Shown in pieces: positions 25,174 through 37,600 of a DNA stretch of 64,000 nucleotides (position 1 is its first letter; each line of letters starts with the position of its first letter). This DNA is from Embiotoca jacksoni (taxonomy: Eukaryota; Chordata; Actinopteri; Embiotocidae). The translations under genes were made by a program, and so were the position numbers. The stretch covers positions 15,487,001-15,551,000 of the forward strand of contig JAKOON010000008.1 in NCBI GenBank assembly GCA_022577435.1, read 5' to 3'. The notes under the pieces are model-generated. The model was given only the letters and a program-made list of their open reading frames with translations. It ran no database searches and was not told where the DNA came from.

Positions 25174-27839
25174 ACTGCTCCAATCCTTCCCACCCAAAAC
25201 AAATCTCCTCCTTATAATAGACTTACCAACCTCAAAACAAGTGGCAGTGCCTCTAAATGAAAGTCATACCTACAATGCTCTTCGGTCAAGGTATCGGGTG
25301 AAGTCAGTTGTTATAAATGGGTTTTAATATAAGTGTTTGTTCTTTGACTGCAGCTGTGAATTGCGGTACAGTTTTATGTTTAAATATGGGAATTCTCATT
25401 TTGAATACTTTGCGTTGGTCTCTGTTGGGTATAAATGTGTCTGTTCTTAAAGAATTGACTAGATTCATTTGGTAGATGGAAATATTTGTGTTGTCTTCTC
25501 CTGCTTTGTTATGTAAACAAAAAAAAAAGGATGCAGGCTTTTCTATCAGCAGCCTGATGTGGTCTGTGTAATATGTTTGAGGGTGTTTTCTATGTCTGTA
25601 CTTCATAATTTGTGAGCATACATACTGTAGATATACAGAAATGCACCCACAGCCAATAGATTTTCCAAAGAAACAAAACACTATATATACAGTAGCTGAA
25701 AGCAAGTGGTTGTGAATATTACAAAATTTATATTTCTTTAGAAAAAAAAAAAGAAACTCAGCTTTCAGTTGTATATCTATCCCAGTTGAAGCACTCCAAG
25801 TGTTAGACACCACCAACAGAATGAATGCACTGTGAAAATACTACGAGCGTTTTGCCTACACCTGCTCCATAAGTCGTACCGCCTGCTCAGCATTTCTGTG
25901 CTGCAAACAAGTCTTTCCTCTATGACAGAGTTTTTAGGTTTTAGACAGGTGAAAGTAGTGCTAAAATTACTGAAAGCGGACTCTCATCTGGTCCAAAAGC
26001 ACTTTGTTCGCCTTAGAGATGCATACTGTTCTGTTAGATCTGTGGTTTTGGAACGATTAAAATGATTGTGACAGTACAAGTCACTTGGAGACAGCATGCC
26101 TTGTTCAGTATGCTGTGGCTTTGCCCCCTGAATATCTTTCCCCTCTGGGATCGTGGTGTAATAACGACAAGCCAGGGTGTTGCTGCCTTCACGGTCACAC
26201 TTTGTTCACATGTTTCTGTGGCCTCGCCGATCCCGAGCCTTAAAGCTACACATGAACTCCAAAAGATGCCACTAAAACTGTGATCTCTACATGGGAAGAC
26301 TCTTAATGTGTTTGCGTTGTGTAAAAAATTCACAATACAATCTGCCAAAGCGTGAGTGGACAGTGCCTTAGAATACACTCTAACATTACCCTTTGTTTTT
26401 AGTCCAAAATCCATTTGGTGGCTGACAGGCAAAAATAACTTACCAATGTAAGACTCGGTACATCTTCACATCTGAGAAATAGTTTTTTAAAATTGTGCAC
26501 TCCTAGATTTTTGTTTTGTTTTTAACAGGCAGTACACTGATGTTAAATTGAGTTGGCAAATTTAAGCTCAAAAAGAGCTTATTTTTCTCTGTAATATGTT
26601 CCTGAAATATCAGTCTTTTTCTAAGAGTGTCCTATAAACATAGACTTGACTGCCTTTCCTGTTGCAGAAGACCAAAAAATACAGAGATACAGTCAATCTT
26701 TTGTCATGTCCTGCATGGTAGCAAGGAAGTGCCTTTGGTTTAAAATTTCCAGCGTCAAAAAGATCAAACAGAAATTAAAACAATTAAATGTTGCTAGACC
26801 AAAAAACGAGACACAAGTGAAACCCATCACCACATTGCCTTTTAAAGGACTGTATTGACAGCAGGGGAAAGATAGATCCTGGTCAAATAAATAATGTATT
26901 CATTTTCATTACATTGTAAATTGATTTTTACAAATTATGTATTTAAAGAAGAAACTATTCCTTTGCTTCAGGTCAACTAGTTTGTCTGATATACAGCCAC
27001 TGACCGCATGCAGGATGTCAACTCAAAAACACTGAAGCTGTCTGCTTCATGCACACTTGCAGGTTCAAGTGTTTTTAAAAAGGATTTTGGGAACATTACA
27101 GCTTCCTCTTTCCAGTGACCGCATGTCCGCAAACAAGATGAAAACCACAGAAAACATCAGACTTTTACAATGAAGGTGCAGACACAGCTGTGAGGTTGAC
27201 AAGGCAGTGGCCGACGCAAGCTTTTTACCATTTATAAAAACATCCAGAACAAAACGGTTACTTAATCAGTTAATTCTACAGTACAAACTCTAAAATCTAA
27301 TTTATGACTGTTGTAATGTGGTTAAACCTGAAATTTTTTTCAAAACCTGTTGCAGAAACTCCTTTTTTCTTTTCTTTTGGTTTTTTTTTACAACTGCTTG
27401 TGTGGACGAGGGCATCAAGGCTAAAACTTCCACTGTCGGGATCAGAATTCCTCAAACATTTACGGCTTTTTACAAAAAAATTATATTCATCGAAAGTATT
27501 TTAATCAAAGAAGCTCTAAATAACTGCAGACAATGTCTCTGGTGGATGCAGAGGAAGTTCAATCATTCAGTATTTTGCCACAGTCCTGTGGACACTGTGG
27601 AGATTTAATAGGCTTTTCTTATGTTTACCCTGTGTATCTGTTCACATTTATTGATTGCGTAGTGAGATGTTCCTGTTTTCTTATTGTACTTGTATACAGT
27701 CGTACTTGTACGTTTGTGATGACATTGTCTGTATATTTCAAGCCCAGTATGATGGTAATGATGTTGCTGCTGGTGCATTTTGACAATTTAACACTAAAAC
27801 AGCAGGACTGATGCCCGTGATGGCACGAATGTCTGGTGG

Positions 27840-27901
<62 letters not shown>

Positions 27902-28375
27902 GCAGCCAAGTCGAGGGATCATGCTACAAACATATCAGCAGTTTAGCTCTTGTTATTGTATTTTTTTTATTTTTGTTTCTAAGAGTAGGTACTGGTACCT
28001 TTCTGTTTTATGACCATTTGGCATGGTGGCTTTAAAGTGATTCTTGACATAGCTCACATATAGCTGTCATTCGCACATATGGGTTTTGTGTGCAGATGTT
28101 GTTGTTTTTTGTACAAAGGTGCTTTGTATAAAATTCTATCTTAGCTTTTTCTTGGTACAGATGTGCGATATCTTTTCATATCCATGACGGTAAAGTGTTG
28201 GAGCAACGGAGAGAAAGAAAAGAAGCTCTGCTGTGTCTCTGTGTTCTCCATATGGTCTCGTCTTTGCTCCGTAACATTATGATGCCTTCTTGACAACAGT
28301 AGATATTTTGTAGCTTTCTAGATACTTTGTATGTATGCAATATTGAAGTTAAATAAATCGGAAAAATCACGACTT
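25174..28375 (+). other. tead1: tead1 3' UTR (inferred)
   Basis: The region follows the tead1 TGA with no further splice-compatible coding sequence. An AATAAA at 28352-28357 is a plausible poly(A) signal and would give a UTR of about 3.2 kb. Vertebrate TEAD1 genes are known for long 3' UTRs. The sequence is AU-rich, carries a CA repeat at 27843-27901 and contains several TGTA/TATA-type motifs. The true end is not provable from sequence; earlier signals may be used. Confidence 0.6.
27843..27901. repeat. (CA)n microsatellite in the tead1 3' UTR
   Basis: About 29 consecutive CA units on the tead1 sense strand inside the inferred 3' UTR. It is complementary in sequence to the intronic TG repeat at 17.3 kb. 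The frames that traverse it on either strand are not genes. Confidence 0.96.
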
Positions 28376-30079
28376 ATTTTTGTTTTGACTTCAGTAAAAC
28401 ATAAATGCTGAATCAGTAACTGCTGCTGTGTTTTCAGAGAGTGCAGAAGATAGTGAGAAGTCTGGTCTGAGGCGCCACCTGTTTGAGTCTTTAACTGTGG
28501 AAACCTCACATCAACAGTAGATGGAGCCGGTCACTCGTTTTATTTACCGCCCATTTCACAGGCAAGTAAAGATATCTTAACGTATACTCCTGCAGTAACA
28601 CAAACCTCCACCAGAGGGACGCATTCCTCAAATTATGGCTAAATGCATTATCATTTCCTTCCTCAACAGTTTCACCCATGAGTTAAAAGCAACAGTAAAC
28701 AATATTCTGTTATGTAATTCAAGTGCTATCATTTAACATTTGAAAGCAAACCCTTACAATTAAAATGTGTTTTCCTTAAAGCAGAAACTGATGTGATCAA
28801 ATAGAAAAGCTCCAACTGACTAATTTGAACTGCAGGCTACCAGGATATTGTTAACTAATATTTTAAATATTAGCCCGTTTTCCTACCGACGTTAGAAATA
28901 TCAGAACATGTATTAAAGCCCCCGTTTTAAAATGACTGTCAATTACTTTTAGGATGAAATCAGTAAATTCCTCTGATTTAAATGTTGTAGTGAAGGAGCC
29001 ATTTGGAGGCAGGAAAGGCTCTCTGTCGACATGTGACTTTACACAGACTCAAAAGTGAAAACTAAAAACTCTCCAGGATATCTGATTAACTACTGCTGAG
29101 CAGAGTTCAATAAAGCGTGGAGCCCAACGGAATAGTTTGGATGCATAAAACACTTCTACTGTGTCCGACTTTAATGTGCTCATGATGAGTAACCCACAAT
29201 CTAATCCAACAAGATCGCTCATATAAACTACTGTCGTTACAAGATGGATGTTTAATAAGTTGCACACTTCTCATACCACAAGTTTTGATAAAAGTAGAAA
29301 ACAAGTGTTTGTATTACCAAACTTGTGTGGACACACACACAGCTACACTGGCAACTGTACAAAGCCAGAGCTGAAGTCCATAAACAGCAATGTGTTCTCT
29401 TACTTTGCAATCAAAGCTGAAGAGTTCAAGATTCACCAAGACTGAAATCTGAACTCAGTCGGTTGCAAATCAACATATGAACACACATTAAATACAAAAA
29501 TAAAAAGCCCGCTTATTTTAGTTTAAATCATTTCCTGTACTTCAAACAAATATTTCCACTGACACTTGAGCCAAATATCCTTTTTCTTTATATTCTTAAT
29601 TATTACTTTCTTTGATTATTTCTTTGAATAATTATGAATGCATTGTGGATACCACGACCCTCATAACACAAGAAATCTCCCATGGCCGTCAGAGAATGTA
29701 AGCTGGTGATCAATACTAAAATGATAACGGATCACATTAAAACAGAATCGCTTAGGAGATCACAGTGTGGAGTCGTGTTACTCATTACTTCCTGGTGGTC
29801 ATGTGATCTCATCAGAAGCTGTCTGGACGCAGCACAAACACGCTGCAAATGTTTCCCCGACGGGGCCTCAGGAAAGTGCACAAGAGCACGGATGGAGCTC
29901 CCGGACTCCAGTCCCGTCTGCGACTTCTCAGATGTGTCTGGGAAGCAGCGCGCATGCACACACAGGAGATGAAGATGGATACTGCTGCGCTTCTCTCCAG
30001 ACATGCGGATTTAAATCGATTTTAAGAATGAATTATTCTCGTTTCGTTTATGAAGGATAGAGTTTAGGATAAATCCACG
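28376..30079. other. Intergenic tead1-rassf10 and rassf10 upstream region
   Basis: This is AT-rich to about 29.7 kb, then clearly more GC- and CpG-rich up to the rassf10 start. The last 300 bases are likely rassf10 promoter and 5' UTR. Overlapping open frames at 29.68-30.06 kb show no conserved domain and I do not call them genes. No TATA box is convincingly placed. Confidence 0.5.
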
Positions 30080-31411
30080 ATGGAGTCGGATGAGAGTAAG
30101 ATATCAGTGTGGGTGTGCCGGGAGGAAAAGCTGGTCCTCGGCTTGTCAAAGCGCACGACCTGCGCTGATGTAGTCGAAGTGCTTCTGGAAGACCAAAAGC
30201 CACCGCACGGCCTTTCCGCGCCACTGTCTTACTGCATCGTGGAGAAGTGGAGAGGCTTCGAGAGGATTTTGCCGAACAAAACAAAGATTTGTCGGCTTTG
30301 GGCCGCGTGGGGAGAGGAGCAGCGGAACGTGAAGTTTGTGCTGGTGAGAAACGAGGCGTCTCTGGCGAACCACGGAGCCCGGAGCGCAGAGGCGCGCGTG
30401 GTGCTGAGCAAACAGAGCACCTGCGTTACCAAAGGGACCGCGCGGGCTCCCGTGGGCTGCATCTCACCTGAGAAGCAGCGTCGGATTGTCAGGAAAGCTT
30501 TCAGAAAGTTGGAGAAGATCAATAAAAAGAGGACGCAAGCGGCGCACAGAGACGCGTCCTGCGCAGAGAAGATGGAAACTTTGGTCCATCTCGTGGTTTC
30601 TCAGGATCATACAATCCGCCAGCAGATTCAGAGGATTACAGAGCTGGACGCAGAGATTGAGAGTTGCGAGGCAAAGGTGCATTTCGACAGAATTAAAAGG
30701 GATGGGATCAATTATGTGCAAAACACGTATTTGGTGGGTGCTACTCCAGCTTCCGGGCAAGAGGGAGACAAACTGTGTTCACTTGAGACTTTTACCAAGT
30801 TTGAAGAGTATGTCCGGCTGTGTGAGGAAGTAGTTGGACAACAAGAGGAGCTGTGGGAGCATGAAGCCCTGATGGACATTGTCAGCGAGCAGATCCAGGA
30901 GGAGCTGAACCACCGCTGGATGCAGCGGAGGAAAGAGGAGCTGCAGAGCAAAGACTCGGAGCCCAGCGGGGGCTCGCCGTCCCTCCCCAGCGCCGAGGCA
31001 GACACAACATCACAAAACGAGCTGCTTTTGGAGGAAGAGAGGATCAAAACGCAGCTAGATGCGAGTTTATACATCGGTCTCCGCCTCAACGCGGATTTAG
31101 AAGCTATTAGGAGCGATTTAGAGCTGACCCAACAGATTTGCGGGGCGAGGGAGAAGGAGATGAGGGATTTGCTGGAGAAAGTGAACACTTTGGACATAGA
31201 GGAAGGGAGAGGCAGCGAGCAGAGATGTAGCCACGGGACAGACGATAGGACGGGGATGAGGAGCACTTTGGAGAGGAAAAGCGAGTGGGTGGAGCAAGCC
31301 AGGGGTCTGTCCAAAGATCACAGTGTGAACGACGACGACTCAGACACTGGCTTAAGTTCTCTGCACAGTCAGGACTCAGACAGCCTCCCGGTGTGGGAGT
31401 CACTGGTTTAG
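30080..31411 (+). CDS. rassf10: RASSF10 (N-terminal Ras-association domain family protein)
   Basis: A single-exon ORF of 443 codons with an in-frame TAG 15 nt upstream of the ATG, so the start is well fixed. Residues 7-100 (ISVWVCREEKLVLGLSKRTT, VVEVLLEDQKPP, YCIVEKWRGFERILPN, VKFVLVRNEASL) form the N-terminal RA domain of the RASSF7-10 subfamily, which lacks the SARAH domain of RASSF1-6. Residues about 145-300 and 310-370 are rich in Glu, Lys, Arg and Leu and look coiled-coil. The Ser/Asp-rich tail ends DSDSLPVWESLV. It is the RASSF9/10 type; RASSF10 is chosen because it lies directly downstream of TEAD1 in the same orientation, as in human. The family is linked to mitosis and growth control. 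Local GC is higher than in the flanks. Confidence 0.94.
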   Translation: MESDESKISVWVCREEKLVLGLSKRTTCADVVEVLLEDQKPPHGLSAPLSYCIVEKWRGFERILPNKTKICRLWAAWGEEQRNVKFVLVRNEASLANHGARSAEARVVLSKQSTCVTKGTARAPVGCISPEKQRRIVRKAFRKLEKINKKRTQAAHRDASCAEKMETLVHLVVSQDHTIRQQIQRITELDAEIESCEAKVHFDRIKRDGINYVQNTYLVGATPASGQEGDKLCSLETFTKFEEYVRLCEEVVGQQEELWEHEALMDIVSEQIQEELNHRWMQRRKEELQSKDSEPSGGSPSLPSAEADTTSQNELLLEEERIKTQLDASLYIGLRLNADLEAIRSDLELTQQICGAREKEMRDLLEKVNTLDIEEGRGSEQRCSHGTDDRTGMRSTLERKSEWVEQARGLSKDHSVNDDDSDTGLSSLHSQDSDSLPVWESLV

Positions 31412-31690
31412 CATTTCATCTGGAAGGTGGTTTATCTGACTGTTTATCATTTTTCAACAACAAAAAAAGATTCACACTTCAACAGCCTCAGGGATCATAA
31501 AAACTCTGCGAAAACAAAATCATCACTGTAACATATCCATATGGATGACTGATTTTTTATTTTTTTTGTATCCTTGCATGTCATCATAACCCCATATTTT
31601 TATACAACCCTAAACTGGTTTAGGAACTGCAGTTCTATTTTGTGGGCGTAACAAGTGTTAATCTGACATGAAAATAAACACTGTCAGAAG
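31412..31690 (+). terminator. rassf10: rassf10 3' UTR with poly(A) signal
   Basis: A short AT-rich region after the TAG, with AATAAA at 31673-31678 (in GAAAATAAACACTG). A cleavage site 10-25 nt further on would give a UTR of about 280 nt. Confidence 0.55.
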
Positions 31691-34600
31691 CTTAACTTTC
31701 TTTGCCTCTCTTTTCTCTTTGCATTTGAGACACGTCTGCAGGTTTCGAGTCAGAAGATGACACGAAGTGAAATATGTGAAAATCCCTGTGTGGTAAAAGC
31801 TATAATACACACCTCCGAGACAGCAGGAGGACGCAGCCAAAACACAAAGTATAAGGTTTTGGGGGAGGAGGGAGGTGAATTCTGCAGGTGGTGAACATCA
31901 TCATTCCAGTTCTCGCTGCGACCCAAACACCAAGATACACAAAAAACAAAATCATACAGAGTCATAACAATATCCGAAGTCAACACCGAGGCACAAAGCT
32001 CAAATCAGATGTCTGCTCTGCATCCTGACGACTCACTGAGCTGAAATGACCTTTCTCTCTCAGATAAATTGTGACATTTTGCACACATACATGAAGAATG
32101 TGAATACTTCGTCTCCCAGATGTCTTTTAATCCAAAACTGTTACTTCTGAATCTGAACAATGTTGCAGCTGAACATTGCTATCAAAGTTTTGAGCCAGCA
32201 GCACTCATTCTCCACATTTTATCTGCAAACGGCTAAAAACGTAAAAAGAGGCTCTGGCATTTATTTTCCCAAATGAAAACAGATCAGCGTTTCGGCCACT
32301 AAATGTCTTTAACGTCTTATGAATCCCTGCAGAGGCTGCCTGCTGTTCACTAAGTACACAGACAACAACAAGCTTTGCTGGAGGGTGGAAACAAAATCTT
32401 TAAGAAGTCAAGACCGTTTTTCTATCAGCTTGACGTTGTGGGTTTGGATGGTTTTGGTCAGATCAGTTCTCAACCATTTCACCTTGAGAATACGTTTGAT
32501 GATAGTGAAGCAATCTGCAGACTATAATTTTGTGAGGTCAAGAAGAAGCTCATCTCTTGTTTTTCTTTCCTCTCATGTTTATCCCCTTCACCCCCCTCAT
32601 ATCTGGTGAACTCTGTCACATCATCTTTGCTCTCTATTTAAAGACCAGTCATGAATACATTTTAAATCTTTTTCCCGCAAGAATCCAGTTTGTAACTTTG
32701 GAGCAACATGTGCAACATTAGTTTTGTGGTGCAATCTGCCTTTTTAAGTATTTATAATGCTGGACTGTATGAAATCGATATTATTTGGACCATAACATGT
32801 TTGCACTCTTGTAAAAACACATTTTGGAGTCCAGATCAAATATTAAAATAAACAACAGGTGAAAGCTGGAGAAGGTTTGGTTTGTGGGGTCGATGACATA
32901 CAAGATGGTGTAATCCGTTTAAAAGTGCATATTACATTAACAAGTTGGAAAATAAATAGTTTTATACCATGAATTCATTTTAATTAACTGAAGAGCCCTT
33001 TTTGTGATGTTGACATTAAGGAAGCAGAGCTGGATCAGTACAGTGCAGCGCAGTCGTCTGCAGCCACTGAAGAACACATCTGTAGTGAAGACAGTACGAC
33101 CACACTCTTTACTCACTGTCAGAAGAAGTTTGTTGGTTCCGCACCGGAGAATAAAAAACATCGCAACCTGTATTGAGTTTCCGTCCTTGATGAACTCACC
33201 CATGTTTTATAACCGAATACACAGTGATACACAAGACAACACAAAAGTATACATTACTTGCTGTGTCCCCAGAGTAGTGTACCTACTTCATAGGCACATT
33301 CAAAACCACAGAATAAAAGATGAACGGAGTGCTTTCTCAGCATATACAATGACTTACCAAACCAGATGTGTGTGAACGTTGGAGGATCATTTGGGGTGAA
33401 GTCCCAGTGTACCATGTTACACACTGTTGTAGCTTTTGGCATTTAGCACCACAATGATAGGTTCACATTCATTATTGACAGGGAACTTCTTCTAATCTCT
33501 ACAGAGAACAATAAACCAGACATTTAGTTTAAAGGCCCTACATTTTTAACAAAACTACAAAACAAAACTTAAAGTCAAACTATTAATAATAGATGAATCT
33601 GTTTTATCTGCAAGATGTGTTTTACTTTGTTCTTGGCTCTTTGAAGTGCTCCTCCAAATGTTTTTAAGCAGAGTACAGACTCAAACTGAGCACACAAGCA
33701 GCATTTTTTTTTTTAAATGCTGCTGTTGAAATGGAGCCATAAATACACTTTATAAATGGATAAAGTAAGCTGGTAATGTTAGCATATTGAATATCTTCCC
33801 AAATGTAACATTAACCCCAAATTTGTCTACACTGCTGCCTCTTCTCCCTGTTCCTCAGGCTTCATAGATATGTGTATTGAAGTGTTAAACTGTAGCTCAA
33901 ACATCATCCTCTCCTCATATGGTTGAATGCAGGACAGCAGGTTTATGTAAGATAACGCTGAGGTAAAGTTTCAGTCCAGTCGAACAACCATTGGTAAGGA
34001 ATGGAGCCTTTAGAGAGTTTTTTTTGTTCAAAAGAGAATTTTGTAGCGAAATAAAACTTGACAGCATCAATGTGTAGAGAAGAGCTTTATGTGAGCGCTC
34101 CAGGCTGCTTAAAATGATGTTGGGTGTGTACACCAGGTTGTTTTTGTCTCGACAGAGAAGAGAAGTGTGAATGAGGGCGGTTTCTTCTTAAACCAGAGTT
34201 TGCCCGGAGATTCTACTGTACCTCTATTTGTGAAGGGACTCTTATTGACTCGTCCTCCTGTTGCCATAACTTGAACTCCATGTTACAACATAATTCTAAC
34301 TAATTCCTACTGTGAAAATCCTGAGACTAAACAAATGTTTGAAGGGGTGAAAACCCGACAAAATATCTTCACTTTCCAACAATGTCCCGACTGTCAAGGT
34401 CTGAGACTGAAATTGGTTCTCACAAAGACAACACAAAGAAATACAAGCCACCTTAAGTGTCTTTGTTCTCTGAATTTAGGGCAACATCATTGTCAAACAA
34501 GGGGAAGTACTGTGTTACATGCCGTGTGAATGGCAGCCTTCCTGCCTCTTCACACACAGCAGCAGTCTCCTCCGTGCTCCACTCTTTTCATTTGCCACTT

Positions 34601-37600
34601 TGTTACACTGAGGAACATAAATTAGCCTGACCTGAAAAAAAAAAAAAAACCTTTATCTCACAGGCGAGGGTGTAATAGTGCATACAGTATTCTCAGATGA
34701 AAAGAGGAGCACATTCCTTGTCTTTTGTTTCAGGGGTAAAGTCTGTTAGAGGGTTTTCTTACTTCGCTGAATGGAGCTGCATAATGTCAAGTTTTGATTA
34801 TGTGGAGTGTCTGCAAGACTCTGGGACTCGTTTGAGAGGAAATTCAGGAATCTGAAGTGTTCTTCTCGAATGCTTTTTGCTGAGCTGGCCTAATTAAACA
34901 GACAAAAGACTGTGAAGAATGGCAGTCATAAGTTTGAATGTTTTTCTCTTTGATATGCAGCCGGAGCCACGTGCAGGCTGATTGTCTCATTATCACACAA
35001 GTATATCCAATATTCTGTCTTTTATTACAACTTCCTGACATGTGCATAAACATGCACAAATCACAATCCTGCACAAGTTAGCACACCATGTCCGGCTCTG
35101 AGAAAGAAAGAGTCACAGTCTTTGTTCCGGGGTCGTCGCCGGGTTCGCAGGTCATATTATCGGAGGTTAAAGTTACTGAAGCATCGCTGCCATCTGACTC
35201 TTTCTGCTGGGGGTCATGAAGGTGAACAGTGGGGAAGCAAGGGCCGATAGAGAAAGCACGCTCTGAGCAACAGGACTCAGAGGCTCTTCGTGGCCAGAGC
35301 AGAGGGTGTTCTGTGGGACCTGAGCAGCAGGGAACAGAGGTCTCTGCACAGCCACTAAATCATTATGTCACTTTCATCAGTAAAGTCCGTACAGAGCGGT
35401 GAGACGTTCTCCATGCATCAACTCTGTCCAAACGGTGAAATGACATCCTGAACAATATCCTCTTCAGCAGGTGGTGTGTTTACATTACAAGCTGACAATT
35501 CAATTACAACCAAATTTGCACGACGCTGATTACTACACGTGTTCTAAAAACCTCAAATGATTTCTTGCGCGTGGTACGGGATAAAGGAAACATGGTAAAC
35601 GGACCCGGGTCACTGGTGAACATAGCCCAACCTGAAACGAAAGAAATGTGACCAGATGAAAAGCTGTGTTTTTTGGAAAAAGAGTGAGAGGAAAGCAGCA
35701 GTCACGTTACAGCCTACTGTGTAGGCCACTGAAGTTTGCATATTACATGTCAGGGGTCAGCAGTTAGGTTTCATTTAAAAAGGTAAAACCATAACACAAA
35801 TGCATGCTTTCTGTCTCACCAAGAGACTTTCTACTATGGATCCATAATCAGCGATCTGTTCCATTTATAGTTGAATGAAAATACTGTTCTTATTTTTGCC
35901 TTTTTTTTTTCTTTTTTTTTAAATCAAGCACTTCTTTTGACTGCCACTATTTGTGTTTATATTTTTCTTTACACGGTTATTTTTTTTAGGATTTAAACAA
36001 GCCTATTATGTGCATTGTTACATACAAAACATTTCTTTAAAAATGTGCTTAAGTTTTGATGAAAAACTACAAAAGGGGAAACGTAAGCTTTTGTTGGAGG
36101 GAGGAAAGGAAGGAGGTGCATGGAGGTGGATTTAACCAACGGGTCGCCATTTTCCTACCACTGCAATATACATGTCAAGTGCTTTTTTTTTTCCTTTGCT
36201 CCATCGAGCAAAAGTCAATACTAAAAGGTATACGAGCTGAGACAATATTCAAAAGTTGACATGAAAACGCTGCATACCGCTGATTAGTCAGCAATCAATG
36301 CTTTACTATGTGTTCGACACATCCTGCACAAAACCTGATGCTGTTAACGAGCCAATCCACTATAGAAGTTTTTTTATTCACTGGACTTCATTAATATCAA
36401 CCTTCAAACCACACCCTGGTTAATTGTGTGTTTTTGTGTTGCTGCCTTCAGCCTCCTCTGAAACAAAATGTCTCCTTGCATTGAGGAGGTACAACCTGCA
36501 GAGGAAAACGAAATCCAGAAAATTCCCTGGAACCAAAAGGGAGTCGAGTCACGTTAAGTACCAGCAGTGGAAAAGGGCTTAATACGCCTGGTCTGATTCT
36601 GTCTGGGGTGTCTTTGTTGTGAGTCTCTCACAACTAAAGTTAAAAATACCAAAAAGAAATCCTGCAAATTACAAATTCAAAGCGAAAACCAGCAAGTTCC
36701 CCACGTCTGCTTTCTCTTCCTCTGTGGCACTACAAGACAAACCTGTGTGCTGAAGATAATAATGTGATAATCAATGCAACTAAACCCACTCACATTGATC
36801 AATGCTTTTATCTCTGTAGACTAGAGAAGAAAGTCTGCAGAAACTTCCAATTCAACATTATGACAATTTGCTTACTTCACTAATGCCAGAAAATCCGCTA
36901 CTCACTGACGGGTTGAGATGGAAAAATAATATTTTGTAAAGACCTCTTTGAATTTAGGATCATTTATACTTGTGAGCATTTTCATCTGTTTTAAACTATT
37001 CTTATTGTGGTAACTTTTTGTATGAAATGTATTTAGTCAGTGAATAATTGATGGGACTAATGGAAAACAAGCTCAGGCATCACACTGATGAAAGCAAGAT
37101 GGTAGAACAAAACAGTGTTTAGAAAAAAAGCTACGCAAACTGTTGGAAGCATTTCTCACAGTTTTATGTGAAGCTATTTAAAGCTTTTAAGACGGCCTCG
37201 GAGGTTTTAGGCACAGAAAAGCCTCTGATATGGTGAAGCATGTCAACACTACTTTAAACTACATCAAACTGTTGAGTGGAAGAAAAAACACCTTGTCAAA
37301 TGAATTACATTGAAATGTATTTTTTTTCCTGGTGTCAAAGCAAATTCCTCGCATTCAAGGCAAAAATGACCTTCTGTTAATGGCACAAACCTGCCAGCGC
37401 TGTCTAATCCCTGGAATGTGTCACTTTGTGTTCCTGGCTGCCTTTGTTCGGCCTCAGAGAGCGATCTGCCATGAAGTCACTAATGAAGGTATTGACTCGA
37501 GAGCCGGGACTTCAATACCAGCGCTGAGGTGTGAGCTGCTCGGAGAGCACTTGGCCTGCTGCTAACAGACTGGGGCCGACAGTGTGCGCTCATTAGACCT

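Noticed and set aside
25304..25816. 170-codon minus-strand open frame
   Set aside because: It lies within the inferred tead1 3' UTR on the opposite strand, with low-complexity AT-driven composition and no recognisable domain.
29682..30060. Overlapping open frames just upstream of rassf10
   Set aside because: Three overlapping frames in CpG-rich promoter-like sequence, with no conserved protein features.
30146..31403. Several open frames overlapping rassf10 on both strands
   Set aside because: They are shadows of the GC-rich rassf10 coding exon; only the 443-codon frame carries the RA domain and coiled-coil pattern.
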